DNA from: Paenibacillus_T sp033239625 | Lineage (GTDB): Bacteria > Bacillota > Bacilli > Paenibacillales > Paenibacillaceae | Direction: 5' to 3' | NCBI RefSeq assembly: GCF_033239625.1 | Contig: NZ_BTCK01000026.1 | Coordinates: 25,641 to 89,640, forward strand | DNA length: 64,000 nt | Shown here: piece after piece, positions 24,981 through 32,410 of the stretch | Layout of the letters: each line of letters begins with the position of its first letter | How positions within the stretch are numbered: position 1 is the first letter of the stretch | Position numbers and translations under genes: made by a program | Notes under the pieces: generated by a model | Seen by the model: only the letters and a program-made list of their open reading frames with translations | The model's database searches: none | Told to the model about the DNA's origin: nothing

Positions 24981-25037
24981 GTGCGATTAACAAAGGTAAA
25001 AGAAGTTGCTCCAGCTACAATGGAAGAAACGTTCTAG
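24981..25037 (+). pseudogene. Very short reading frame, possible N-terminal remnant of a recombinase
   Basis: GTG 24981 follows GGAGG (24964-24968) and encodes 18 residues, VRLTKVKEVAPATMEETF, before TAG. The VAPATMEEAF-like start resembles the leading residues of some tyrosine recombinases, but the piece is too short to be sure. It adjoins the tRNA-Leu scar, where an integrase remnant would be expected. Confidence 0.2.
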
Positions 25038-25177
25038 TGTTGATTTTCATAATAAGCGAGCAGGATATGGAAATGACTTCACGAATAGCTTGGAGATAAC
25101 AAAATTTTATGAAATCCACAAAAATACGATATGAAATTTGAAAATATCAAAAAAAGATAACTGAGGTGATATTAATA

Positions 25178-25957
25178 ATGAGGAAGATATTATTTTATCT
25201 CGTGCTCTTTGGATGTTTAACTGCTTGCAGTGATAGTTCTATTTCTGAAGACAATTCAGCGAGTGTCATACATCCTACAGAACCTATAATAACACCAATA
25301 GAGAAAGAGACCGTAATAAAAGACGATAATAATCCTGCACCAACTAAAGTAGATAATGACAAATCAATAAATAAAACCGATGAGAGCAACTCAAAAACGA
25401 AGGATATTATTTCGTTAATACCAACGGGTTGGCACATTTTAGAGAGTGGACAGCCTGTAGAAGCTGAAGGTGATTTGAATAAAGATGGCATTCAAGACAT
25501 AGCAATTGCAATCGAGAAAACAACGGATGTAGATGCCCGTTCCATCCTGATTGCATTTGGTACCGAAGATCATGCATACGAACTTTCAATTATTGCAGAT
25601 CATGTAGTCCTGTCTGAATTGGAAGGAGGACCCTTCGGGGATCCGTTTAATGGTCTTATGATAGATAGAGGGTCTGTAGTGGTGAGTGATTACGGCGGAG
25701 GTAGCGGAAGGTGGTTTCACAAATATAGGTTTAGATATCAAGAAAACGATTGGTATTTAATCGGAGCAACTATGGGATCGAATCATTCGATTAAGAAAGA
25801 TACAGAAATGGTATTTGATACGGAAGACTATAATTTGCTTACAGGTGACTATATTATTGACACAACAAACGAAAACGGAGAAGAAAAGATTACGAAAGGA
25901 AACAGAGGAAAGAAGAAGCTTGTTAGATTAAGTGAATTTAACATAGATGATATGTAA
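25178..25957 (+). CDS. Lipoprotein with FG-GAP/calcium-loop-like motif
   Basis: A 259-residue secreted protein anchored by a lipid: MRKILFYLVLFGCLTAC is a type II signal peptide with lipobox LTAC, cleaved before Cys17. A polar Ser/Asp/Lys/Pro linker (18-85) follows. The C-terminal domain begins about IISLIPTGWHIL and includes GDLNKDGIQDIAIAIE, a D-x-N-x-D-G-x-x-D calcium-type loop as in VCBS/FG-GAP repeats. The rest (GGGSGRWFHKYRFRYQ...) resembles uncharacterised Firmicute surface lipoproteins. I chose ATG 25178 (AGGTGAT 7 bp upstream) over GTG 25166. It is monocistronic, with a terminator hairpin 70 bp after its stop. Confidence 0.75.
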   Translation: MRKILFYLVLFGCLTACSDSSISEDNSASVIHPTEPIITPIEKETVIKDDNNPAPTKVDNDKSINKTDESNSKTKDIISLIPTGWHILESGQPVEAEGDLNKDGIQDIAIAIEKTTDVDARSILIAFGTEDHAYELSIIADHVVLSELEGGPFGDPFNGLMIDRGSVVVSDYGGGSGRWFHKYRFRYQENDWYLIGATMGSNHSIKKDTEMVFDTEDYNLLTGDYIIDTTNENGEEKITKGNRGKKKLVRLSEFNIDDM

Positions 25958-26024
25958 CGAAATATCAAAAACGAACGTGTCATTCTCTGACATGACCGAA
26001 CCATGATTCATTCCTCGTCTTAAA

Positions 26025-26056
26025 AAAGAGCCTGCTCGTTCGTACGCAGGCTCTTT
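26025..26056. terminator. Bidirectional terminator hairpin
   Basis: AAAGAGCCTGC (26025-26035) pairs exactly with GCAGGCTCTTT (26046-26056), with a 10-nt loop. A-runs before and T-runs after allow use from both sides, between the lipoprotein gene and the convergent alarmone synthetase gene. Confidence 0.7.
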
Positions 26057-26162
26057 GATGGACATCCGATCACCTTCTTGCTGATGACAGTCTATGCCAA
26101 CTGCCAACAAGTGAGGACTGCATGGATGATTACTAGCGTCATAGTATATCTAGCAAACTAAC

Positions 26163-26199
26163 AAAACCTCCACTTCCGCACAGCGGCTGTGGAGGTTTT
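26163..26199. terminator. Terminator of the alarmone synthetase gene
   Basis: AAAACCTCCAC (26163-26173) pairs with GTGGAGGTTTT (26189-26199), with an inner CCGC/GCGG stem. It lies 20 bp beyond the minus-strand stop at 26221. Confidence 0.75.
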
Positions 26200-26220
26200 A
26201 CTTACAGCTCAAACTACAAT

Positions 26221-26970
26221 CTATTCCTTCGTCTCTTCCACGATCAAATCGAGCAGCGAGCTCGGCAGGGAGAATTGCTGATTGCTTATCGTAATCCGCT
26301 TGATGAGATCGTCTTCATCGGCGGCGTTCGCTTCCTTAATCTCAGAAATTTCACGATGCAGCCGTTCCATCTGCTTATCCAGCGCATTGGCGGAGTCGGC
26401 AGCGGCTTTCAATTCCTGCAAGAGATGCTGCGGGACCGCTTCGTTGTATTTGTAGAAAATTTTGTGCTCCAGGCTCGCCCAGAAATCCATCGCGATCGTT
26501 CGAATTTGCACCTCGACACATACACTTTCCATGCCGTCGGACATGTAGACAGGTACCTCGATAAGCAGATGCAAGCTCTGATAGCCATTTGCTTTAGGAT
26601 GTTTAATGTAGTCCTTGGTCTCAATAATACGCAGGTCGTGCTGGCGGCGCAGCATGTCGCTGATCTGATAGATATCCGATATGAATGAGCATGTAATGCG
26701 TATTCCGGCGATATCTTTAATGTTGCGCTTCATGCTCTCGAGCGATAGCTCGCAGCCTTTGCGGAACAACTTGTTCATCATGCTCTCCGGCGATTTCAGA
26801 CGGGACTTCGTATGTTCGATCGGGTTGTAATCATGCAAAAGATGAAACTCTTCCTTCAAGATTTCGATCTTCGTCTCCATCTCGTCCAAGGCGAACTTGT
26901 ACACCATTAAGAAGCGTGTGATTTTATTTTTAAAAAGTTTAAGCTGTTCAAGTTGATCATGCGAGTTCAT
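26221..26970 (-). CDS. ywaC: Small alarmone synthetase, RelP/YwaC type
   Basis: A 249-residue single-domain (p)ppGpp synthetase. It transfers pyrophosphate from ATP to GDP/GTP and has no hydrolase or regulatory ACT domain. Seen: YNPIEHTKSRLKSPESM (48-64), typical of the RelP/YwaC branch; DIAGIR at 86-91; NGYQSLHLLIEVP (128-140); EVQIRTIAMDFWASLEHK (153-170), which contains the catalytic E153/Q155/R157 region. About 40 residues longer than YwaC, as a polar C-terminal tail. It starts at ATG 26970; GGAGAG lies upstream. It is divergent from ung, and its terminator is at 26163. In Bacillus this enzyme is induced by cell-wall stress; that regulation is not visible here. Confidence 0.85.
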   Translation of the reverse strand: MNSHDQLEQLKLFKNKITRFLMVYKFALDEMETKIEILKEEFHLLHDYNPIEHTKSRLKSPESMMNKLFRKGCELSLESMKRNIKDIAGIRITCSFISDIYQISDMLRRQHDLRIIETKDYIKHPKANGYQSLHLLIEVPVYMSDGMESVCVEVQIRTIAMDFWASLEHKIFYKYNEAVPQHLLQELKAAADSANALDKQMERLHREISEIKEANAADEDDLIKRITISNQQFSLPSSLLDLIVEETKE

Positions 26971-27105
26971 GGAATCGCTCCTCTCTCTCCTAAGAGCATA
27001 TTACACTTGGATATGGTAAATCAAATCATCTTCGGATTCATTGTCACGATATGTTGCTGTCCGATATACTTAAAGGAAGAGCAAGTGACGAGGTGGGACG
27101 AATCG

Positions 27106-27795
27106 ATGTTGATGATCAAGCAGCCGGATTGGAAGGACAAGCTGAAGAAAGAACTGGCACAGCCCTATTACAAGCAGCTAATGGCGATGCTCGATGAGCA
27201 ATATGAAGAAGAGCCGATCTATCCGGCGAGAGAACAGCTGTTTCAGGCATTGGAATATACGCCGTTCGAGCAGACGAGAGTCGTTATTCTTGGACAAGAT
27301 CCATATCATGGCCCGGGCCAAGCGAATGGACTCAGCTTCTCAGTGCCAGTGGGCATTCCGATTCCGCCATCGCTGCGGAACATTTATAAAGAGCTGCAGG
27401 CTGATGTTGGTTGCGAGGTGCCGGACCATGGCTCTCTAACCACATGGGCGAAGCAGGGAGTGCTGCTGCTGAACAGCGTGCTGTCGGTGCAGGATGGCAA
27501 GCCGAATTCGCACAAGGGACTTGGGTGGGAGCGATTCACCGACGCGGTCATTGCTGCGCTTAACGAGCGTGAGACGCCGGTTGTATTCATTCTATGGGGC
27601 AGCTACGCGCAGCAGAAAGCAAGTTCCATTAATACGGACAGGCATGGCGTCATCGCATCTGTACATCCAAGTCCGTTAGCGGCTCATCGCGGCTTCTTCG
27701 GCAGCAAGCCGTTCTCGAAGACGAACGAGCTGCTGACAAGCTGGGGACAGCCGCCGATCGATTGGCGAATTCCATCATCATCAGAACTGGACTAG
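27106..27795 (+). CDS. ung: Uracil-DNA glycosylase (family 1)
   Basis: A 229-residue base-excision repair enzyme that removes uracil from DNA. The water-activating loop is GQDPYHGPGQANGLSFSV with D65. LLLNSVLSV, WGSYAQ and the HPSPLAAHRGF loop with H187 complete the family 1 signature. The open frame extends upstream to 26953, but that part overlaps the divergent alarmone gene and is not protein-like. ATG 27106 with GAGGTGGG 8 bp upstream gives the usual Ung length. A hairpin terminator follows at 27808. Confidence 0.95.
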   Translation: MLMIKQPDWKDKLKKELAQPYYKQLMAMLDEQYEEEPIYPAREQLFQALEYTPFEQTRVVILGQDPYHGPGQANGLSFSVPVGIPIPPSLRNIYKELQADVGCEVPDHGSLTTWAKQGVLLLNSVLSVQDGKPNSHKGLGWERFTDAVIAALNERETPVVFILWGSYAQQKASSINTDRHGVIASVHPSPLAAHRGFFGSKPFSKTNELLTSWGQPPIDWRIPSSSELD

Positions 27796-27807
27796 TTCTA
27801 AACCAAT

Positions 27808-27873
27808 AGAGCGCATCGTCGCCTTCGCCTCATCGCTTCAGACAGCGATAAAGGAGGGCGCGATGCGCTCTTT
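27808..27873 (+). terminator. Terminator after ung
   Basis: AGAGCGCATCG (27808-27818) pairs with CGATGCGCTCT (27861-27871). A second hairpin ATCGCT/AGCGAT sits inside. A T-run follows. Confidence 0.6.
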
Positions 27874-27876
27874 GTC

Positions 27877-27951
27877 ATTCCTTCAGTGTATTCGGCTCCG
27901 ATAGCCGCCGCCTTGATTCCTTCAGCGTATTAAGCTCCGATAGCTGCCTTG
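27877..27951. repeat. Tandem duplication at the 3' end of the SLH-protein gene
   Basis: Two copies lie side by side (27877-27915 and 27916-27951): ATTCCTTCAG[TC]GTATT-NN-GCTCCGATAGC[CT]GCC then CTTG. The gene's stop TAA falls in the second copy. In the first copy the same position reads GAA (on the minus strand), so the duplicated frame could continue past it. Confidence 0.7.
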
Positions 27952-28979
27952 ACTGGCGGGCTGCTGACCGTATCGGAGGAGCCCGTATTCGGCTCCGAGC
28001 TTACCGATGTATCTGGCGTATCAACGATACCCGTCGATCCGTTCGTACCGCCGCTGCTGCCTGTGCTTGCAAGCACGAGCTCTGGCGTATAGGACGAGGA
28101 TACATAAGTAACAGCCGTTAGGTCTGTAATGACCTGCGCATACATTCGATCAGGATCAGGCTGGACGATCTCGGCATTAATGAGCGCTTTGCTGCCATCG
28201 AACTGGATCGATGCAATGCGAAGGCCATAGCCGGGATGCGGAACGGTAGCCGTTACGGTGACTTCATTGACCGATTTGTTGACCGGGTTAACGGTCAACT
28301 TCATATCATAGGCGGCGGATGGATCGGAGCCGCCGTTGTTCTCTTGGTCGTAAGCGGCAGCGAACGCGAGCCCGTCATACAGCCAGCCTGCAGCTTCGCT
28401 GCGGGTGATGGATTGCTTTGGATGGAAATTCTGCTGGTCATCGAGCTTTACGATCTGCGAGATGATCAGCTTTTGGATACTATCCATGTAGGTAGCGTTA
28501 ATGGCCTTCTCGTCGTTAATGAGCACGAATAGCTCAATAAAGGCGATGTCGCGATCATGGATGATCGATTGGAACAAATAATGAGCGAACTGTTCGCGTG
28601 TCAAGGCAGCAGCCGGATTCACGTCCTTCGGCACATCGAGACCAACAGCATGTGCAATAACGAAGGCAGGTGCATACCAAGCATTGTTAGGGATGCGTGT
28701 GTAATAATCACTCGCCTCAGGCTTCTTGATGTACACGTTCGTATCCTTCAGCTCAAACCCTTTCACCAGCAGGCTGATGCCCTCTGCATAGGTCAGTTTG
28801 TCGTTGGGACGGAATTTGCCTCCGGTGCCAGATAGGATGCCCTGCTTCTGCAGGCTGGTGATTTTGTCCGCGTTGACGTCGGTCTGCGTATCGGAGAATG
28901 CGAACACAGATTGTCCGATGAGCAGCAGCATGCTTGTCAAGATGGCGATCAGTAGAGGAAGTTTCATGGTCTTCTTCAT
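27930..28979 (-). CDS. Secreted SLH-domain protein with PrcB-like C-terminal domain
   Basis: A 349-residue exported protein. A signal peptide (1-28, MKKTMKLPLLIAILTSMLLLI then QSVFA) precedes an S-layer homology region (about 29-230) with FRPNDKLTYAEGISLLVKGF, ALTREQFAHYLFQ and FHPKQSITRSEAAGWLYDGL as three SLH-type units. These bind cell-wall polymer. A domain with VPHPGYGLRIASIQ and VITDLTAVTYVSSSY (about 245-315) resembles the C-terminal domain of the PrcB protease-complex subunit. A Gly/Ser/Thr-rich tail ends the protein. The frame is open further up to 29099, but AAAGGAG just before ATG 28979 sets the start. The end of the gene lies in a tandem duplication. Confidence 0.85.
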   Translation of the reverse strand: MKKTMKLPLLIAILTSMLLLIGQSVFAFSDTQTDVNADKITSLQKQGILSGTGGKFRPNDKLTYAEGISLLVKGFELKDTNVYIKKPEASDYYTRIPNNAWYAPAFVIAHAVGLDVPKDVNPAAALTREQFAHYLFQSIIHDRDIAFIELFVLINDEKAINATYMDSIQKLIISQIVKLDDQQNFHPKQSITRSEAAGWLYDGLAFAAAYDQENNGGSDPSAAYDMKLTVNPVNKSVNEVTVTATVPHPGYGLRIASIQFDGSKALINAEIVQPDPDRMYAQVITDLTAVTYVSSSYTPELVLASTGSSGGTNGSTGIVDTPDTSVSSEPNTGSSDTVSSPPVKAAIGA

Positions 28980-29130
28980 GTTCAAGCTCCTTTCGTTGAT
29001 CGTATTTGACATAAGAGACGCTCGATATGTATCAAATGTTGCACAAGTCGTGTAGGCGGATGTCACGATGATAACAAGACCGACAATCCAGACAGACATA
29101 GGGCATATCCATCTGGATTGCTGCTCCCGC

Positions 29131-29469
29131 TTAGGGACGTATCGTCACCCGCGTGCCGATTGGAACAAGCGAAGACAGCTCGATGACATCCTGATTGTAC
29201 ATCCGAATACAACCATGGGATACCACGTGACCAATAGATGAAGGATCATTCGTTCCATGTATGCCATAGTGAGGCTTCGATAAACCCATCCAGAAAGCAC
29301 CGAACGGCCCGCCCGGGTTCGGCTGTTTGTTGATGATGCGAAACTCGCCGGTGGGCGTTCTCGTCACCATGCGGCCGATTCCAACCGGGAAACCACGCGT
29401 CACAACATCCCCATCGAGCAAATAAAGTCGGCGATCCGACAAATCAACGATGATCCGATAATTAGGCAT
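29131..29469 (-). CDS. L,D-transpeptidase (YkuD domain)
   Basis: A 112-residue catalytic YkuD domain without LysM or signal peptide. H71 in YGIHGTND and the SHGCIRM motif with C87 and R89 give the active site that cross-links or modifies peptidoglycan stems. The N-terminal strand pair (IIVDLSDRRLYLLDGD) is standard. Start ATG 29469 has GGAGGG upstream; an in-frame ATG at 29487 is less likely. Similar short YkuD proteins occur in spore-formers and can act in spore or cell-wall assembly. The lack of an export signal leaves its location open. It lies 150 bp upstream of the SLH gene in the same direction, perhaps with its own promoter. Confidence 0.88.
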   Translation of the reverse strand: MPNYRIIVDLSDRRLYLLDGDVVTRGFPVGIGRMVTRTPTGEFRIINKQPNPGGPFGAFWMGLSKPHYGIHGTNDPSSIGHVVSHGCIRMYNQDVIELSSLVPIGTRVTIRP

Positions 29470-29583
29470 AAGAAATCCCTCCGCCATATCCTATGCGAGA
29501 CGGGGAGGGAGGAAACGTATTTATTCCGTTGTATGGTTGGCTCACTGTTTGTCTCTTAACAGATGCTGAGCAATGAATGAATA

Positions 29584-29712
29584 TTATCCGTTAATCAGAC
29601 GTCTAGGTCTCCGAAGCACTTTGACCCAAACGCCGCCTTTATCATCGCGATAGAAACGGATTCCTACTAACTTAAACGGCGTCCAGCGCTCTCTTAATTC
29701 ATAATACGGCAT
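29584..29712 (-). CDS. Small basic protein (42 residues)
   Basis: ATG 29712 to TAA 29584-29586. GGAGTG lies at 29720-29726 on the minus strand, 8 bp upstream, so it is well placed for translation. The product begins MPYYELRERWTPFKLVGIRF and ends in a basic segment VKVLRRPRRLING. Rich in Arg and aromatic residues, likely a beta-hairpin that binds nucleic acid or membrane surface. I know no family for it. Confidence 0.5.
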   Translation of the reverse strand: MPYYELRERWTPFKLVGIRFYRDDKGGVWVKVLRRPRRLING

Positions 29713-30026
29713 CTCACGATCACTCCTATTTTGTACCAATTGCAATCATTCTATCACAACAACGTATAGTAAAAAATACCTAGGTCGTAGGATTTACCTT
29801 AATTTTATGTAAAAATGCTGAGCATGATCGTTTTATCGTAAGGAGTGCTGTCTTCGAAGGTTTACGAACCAGTGAAGCTAATTCTACATAAGTCCATTGT
29901 CGCTGCAAATTTTATATAAATTTTATGTCTGAAGCACTATTTTGGTATGAGCTTCAGTAGAAAGCTGGAAGTAGAGTAAGTATACTAGCTATTAAGGAAG
30001 AAATTCGTTATTAATCGAGGTGTGCA
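29713..30026. other. Intergenic region
   Basis: 314 AT-rich bp between the divergent 42-residue gene and the 117-residue gene. No repeat, RNA gene or frame is seen. GAGGTG just before 30027 is the ribosome binding site of the next gene. Confidence 0.4.
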
Positions 30027-30380
30027 ATGGACATTAATTATTTTGGTCAGGACCCCATCAATCATGCCAATACTCTGGACAAGGCATTCGGCAATGCTTC
30101 CGATCACGCTCAACAGCCTGTCTTTGTAGACGATTATTTCCGGCATGACGGCACGCATGTTCATGGTCATATGCGTTCGCATCCTGACGGCAATCCGTTC
30201 AACAATTATACGTATCCCGGCAACATCAATCCTTTTACAGGTGAGATTGCAACCGGCGATCCGCTCACTTATTTGGACCATCATTACCATCATTCATTCC
30301 AGCATGTGATCGAGCAGTCGAACCCGCTTGCTCACGTCCAGCAGTACTCGATGCCGCCATTGTCGTTTCAAGGGTCTTAA
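30027..30380 (+). CDS. Hypothetical His/Asn/Pro-rich protein
   Basis: A 117-residue soluble protein. A middle segment, GTHVHGHMRSHPDGNPFNNY then TYPGNINPFTGEI, is of the 'xVxGHxRxxPDGNPxNNxxYPGN' type that I recall from short uncharacterised Firmicute and phage proteins. The ending HHYHHSFQHVIEQSN is His-rich. No signal peptide or membrane helix. GAGGTG precedes ATG 30027; a hairpin at 30399-30430 separates it from the dynamin operon. Function unknown. Confidence 0.65.
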   Translation: MDINYFGQDPINHANTLDKAFGNASDHAQQPVFVDDYFRHDGTHVHGHMRSHPDGNPFNNYTYPGNINPFTGEIATGDPLTYLDHHYHHSFQHVIEQSNPLAHVQQYSMPPLSFQGS

Positions 30381-30398
30381 TTGAATGGGTTGAACTTC

Positions 30399-30430
30399 AA
30401 GGCCGGATTCAGCTGATGAGCCGGTCTTTT
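30399..30430 (+). terminator. Terminator before the dynamin operon
   Basis: AAGGCCGG (30399-30406) pairs with CCGGTCTT (30421-30428), with one G-T pair and a 14-nt loop. TTTTG follows. Confidence 0.5.
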
Positions 30431-30472
30431 GTATGAGGACATACTATCGCCTACATAAGGAGTTATTCATAG

Positions 30473-32410
30473 ATGACAGGGATTAATTTATCCTCCTACC
30501 TGGAGCGAAGACAGCGTATCATCGACAGCTTGATGGAAGTGCAATGGATAGCCCAGGAGCTTCAGGTTGATTCGGCTATTGAAGTGCTGCAAGCAACGAA
30601 GCAGGGGCTGCTCGATGATGTATTCAGAATGGTCGTAGTCGGTGAGTTCTCCAGAGGCAAATCCGCCTTCGTGAATGGCTTGCTCGGCAAGCGGATTTTG
30701 CCTTCTTCACCGGTGCCAACAACGACTGTGCTCAGCAAAATTCATTACTCCAAAGAGCCGTACTATCGGCTTCATTACCGCGATGGGCGAAGCGAAGCGT
30801 CCATATCGGAATCGGCATTCCGAACGATCGTCGCTCCTGACGAGCCAGACCCGGACGACCAGCATGCGATAGTGGAATACAGCGCGAAGCTGGAGCAAAT
30901 GACAGAGATCGCTTATGCGGAGATTGGCTATCCGACCTCGATCTGCGAAGGCGGAGTCGAGCTGATCGATACGCCAGGAACGAATGAGCTGGATGCGGCC
31001 CGGGAGGAAATTACATATACGTTCATTCCGCAGGCGGACACCGCAATCTTCGTGTTGTCTGCGCGTCACCCGCTGTCCGAAACCGAAATGAGGTTCTTCC
31101 AAGACCGCATCCTGAAGGCGGATATTCAGAAGGTCTTTTTTGTCGTTAATTTCAAGGATCGACTGGCAACAGATGAGGCTCGCAACAAAGTGATGCAATT
31201 TATTATAAGCCGCTTGTCACCGATCATTAAGGATCTGAAGATTTTCCTTGTATCCGCCAAGCAGGCGCTTGATGCTCGGAGAGCGCCTGCCGGAGAGCCA
31301 GTAGAAGGTGCTATAGCGGCTCTCGAGCAGAGCGGCTATATGGAGCTTGAATCAGCAATCGGCACTTTCTTAAGCGAAGAGCGAGGCAAGGTGAAGCTTG
31401 CCAAACCGCTTGAGCGAACGATTCGAATTGCGAAAGAGCTGCAAATGAATGCTATTCGCCTGCCTTTATCCACAGTCGGAATCAACTTAGAGCAGCTTGA
31501 ACGGAAGACGAATGAAGTGCAAGGCGAATTGGATCGTGCCCAGCGAATCGCTTCCGAGACGATTCAACGGCTGCGAACAGCGTTAGACAGCGGCGGCTTG
31601 CAGATTCGATCGCAGTGGGAGACGGGGCTGCATCGCGTTGCGACACTAGCCGTAGAGGCGGTTACGAATTATACGGGCAATCTGCAGAGCGATGAAATCG
31701 CCAGTGCTGTAGAGGCAGTGGTTGCGCCGGCCCAAACGGCTCTACAAGAACAAATTCGGGCGGCTCAAGGCGCTCTGCTCCAAGAGGAGATCGATCGGGC
31801 GAACCGCAGGCTGGAGCAAGAATGGGAGTCGATCGAGCAGACGATCGTACGTACATTCGTCTTATCCGCAGACGAAGCGGGTACGGAGGACGAACAATTC
31901 CGAGCCCATTATGATCATGATGAAGTCGTGATTAAAACGGGCATTGGTTCATTAGGGCTTTTGGGAGCAGTAATTGGCTTCCATGTTGCGCTGCCGCTTG
32001 CGATTCCGGCGCTGCTGTTCGGCGGCGGGTTTATTTACTCCTATTTTGAGAATAAAGTGCGGGAGAAGACGCTTGCTGAAGTGCGTGTACAGGTAGAGCG
32101 TCGTTATCGTGACGTCATCCCGTCTATGTGCTCGGATTTCAGCAGCCAATGGACGAAGCAGGTGAATCAGATCGTGACGCAGTTCGATGAAGAAGTCCAT
32201 CGCAAGATCGATTCGATTGCAAGGCAGCTGAAGCGAATGATGGAAGAGCGCAGCAAGGAAGCGGGTCATGTCGAGCAGCGTAGAAACCATTTGCTTCAAT
32301 TAAATAGCAGGCTGGATATAACGGTCAGCAGACTGACGGCTTTGTCGGCCGAGCTTGAGAACGGGGGGACTGTGGCACAGTCGGTTGCAGCGGGAGGGAT
32401 TGGCTCATGA
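30473..32410 (+). CDS. Dynamin-like GTPase 1 of a three-gene operon
   Basis: A 645-residue bacterial dynamin-like protein. G1 is GEFSRGKS (57-64); G2 has PTTTV (83-87); G3 is DTPG (166-169); the G4 position reads NFKD (226-229) instead of NKxD. Helical stalk and coiled-coil segments (about 310-480) surround a hydrophobic hairpin at about 487-525 (SLGLLGAVIGFHVALPLAI then PALLFGGGFIY). This is like the membrane-inserting paddle of bacterial dynamins. A basic coiled coil closes the protein. Start ATG 30473 has AAGGAG upstream. It overlaps the next dynamin gene by 4 bp (ATGA). Likely membrane remodelling as a hetero-oligomer with its neighbours; the cellular role is not known. Confidence 0.88.
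   Translation: MTGINLSSYLERRQRIIDSLMEVQWIAQELQVDSAIEVLQATKQGLLDDVFRMVVVGEFSRGKSAFVNGLLGKRILPSSPVPTTTVLSKIHYSKEPYYRLHYRDGRSEASISESAFRTIVAPDEPDPDDQHAIVEYSAKLEQMTEIAYAEIGYPTSICEGGVELIDTPGTNELDAAREEITYTFIPQADTAIFVLSARHPLSETEMRFFQDRILKADIQKVFFVVNFKDRLATDEARNKVMQFIISRLSPIIKDLKIFLVSAKQALDARRAPAGEPVEGAIAALEQSGYMELESAIGTFLSEERGKVKLAKPLERTIRIAKELQMNAIRLPLSTVGINLEQLERKTNEVQGELDRAQRIASETIQRLRTALDSGGLQIRSQWETGLHRVATLAVEAVTNYTGNLQSDEIASAVEAVVAPAQTALQEQIRAAQGALLQEEIDRANRRLEQEWESIEQTIVRTFVLSADEAGTEDEQFRAHYDHDEVVIKTGIGSLGLLGAVIGFHVALPLAIPALLFGGGFIYSYFENKVREKTLAEVRVQVERRYRDVIPSMCSDFSSQWTKQVNQIVTQFDEEVHRKIDSIARQLKRMMEERSKEAGHVEQRRNHLLQLNSRLDITVSRLTALSAELENGGTVAQSVAAGGIGS

Noticed and set aside
26953..27105. N-terminal extension of the uracil-DNA glycosylase frame
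   Set aside because: It overlaps the divergent alarmone synthetase gene, lacks conserved sequence, and a good ribosome binding site precedes the internal ATG 27106.
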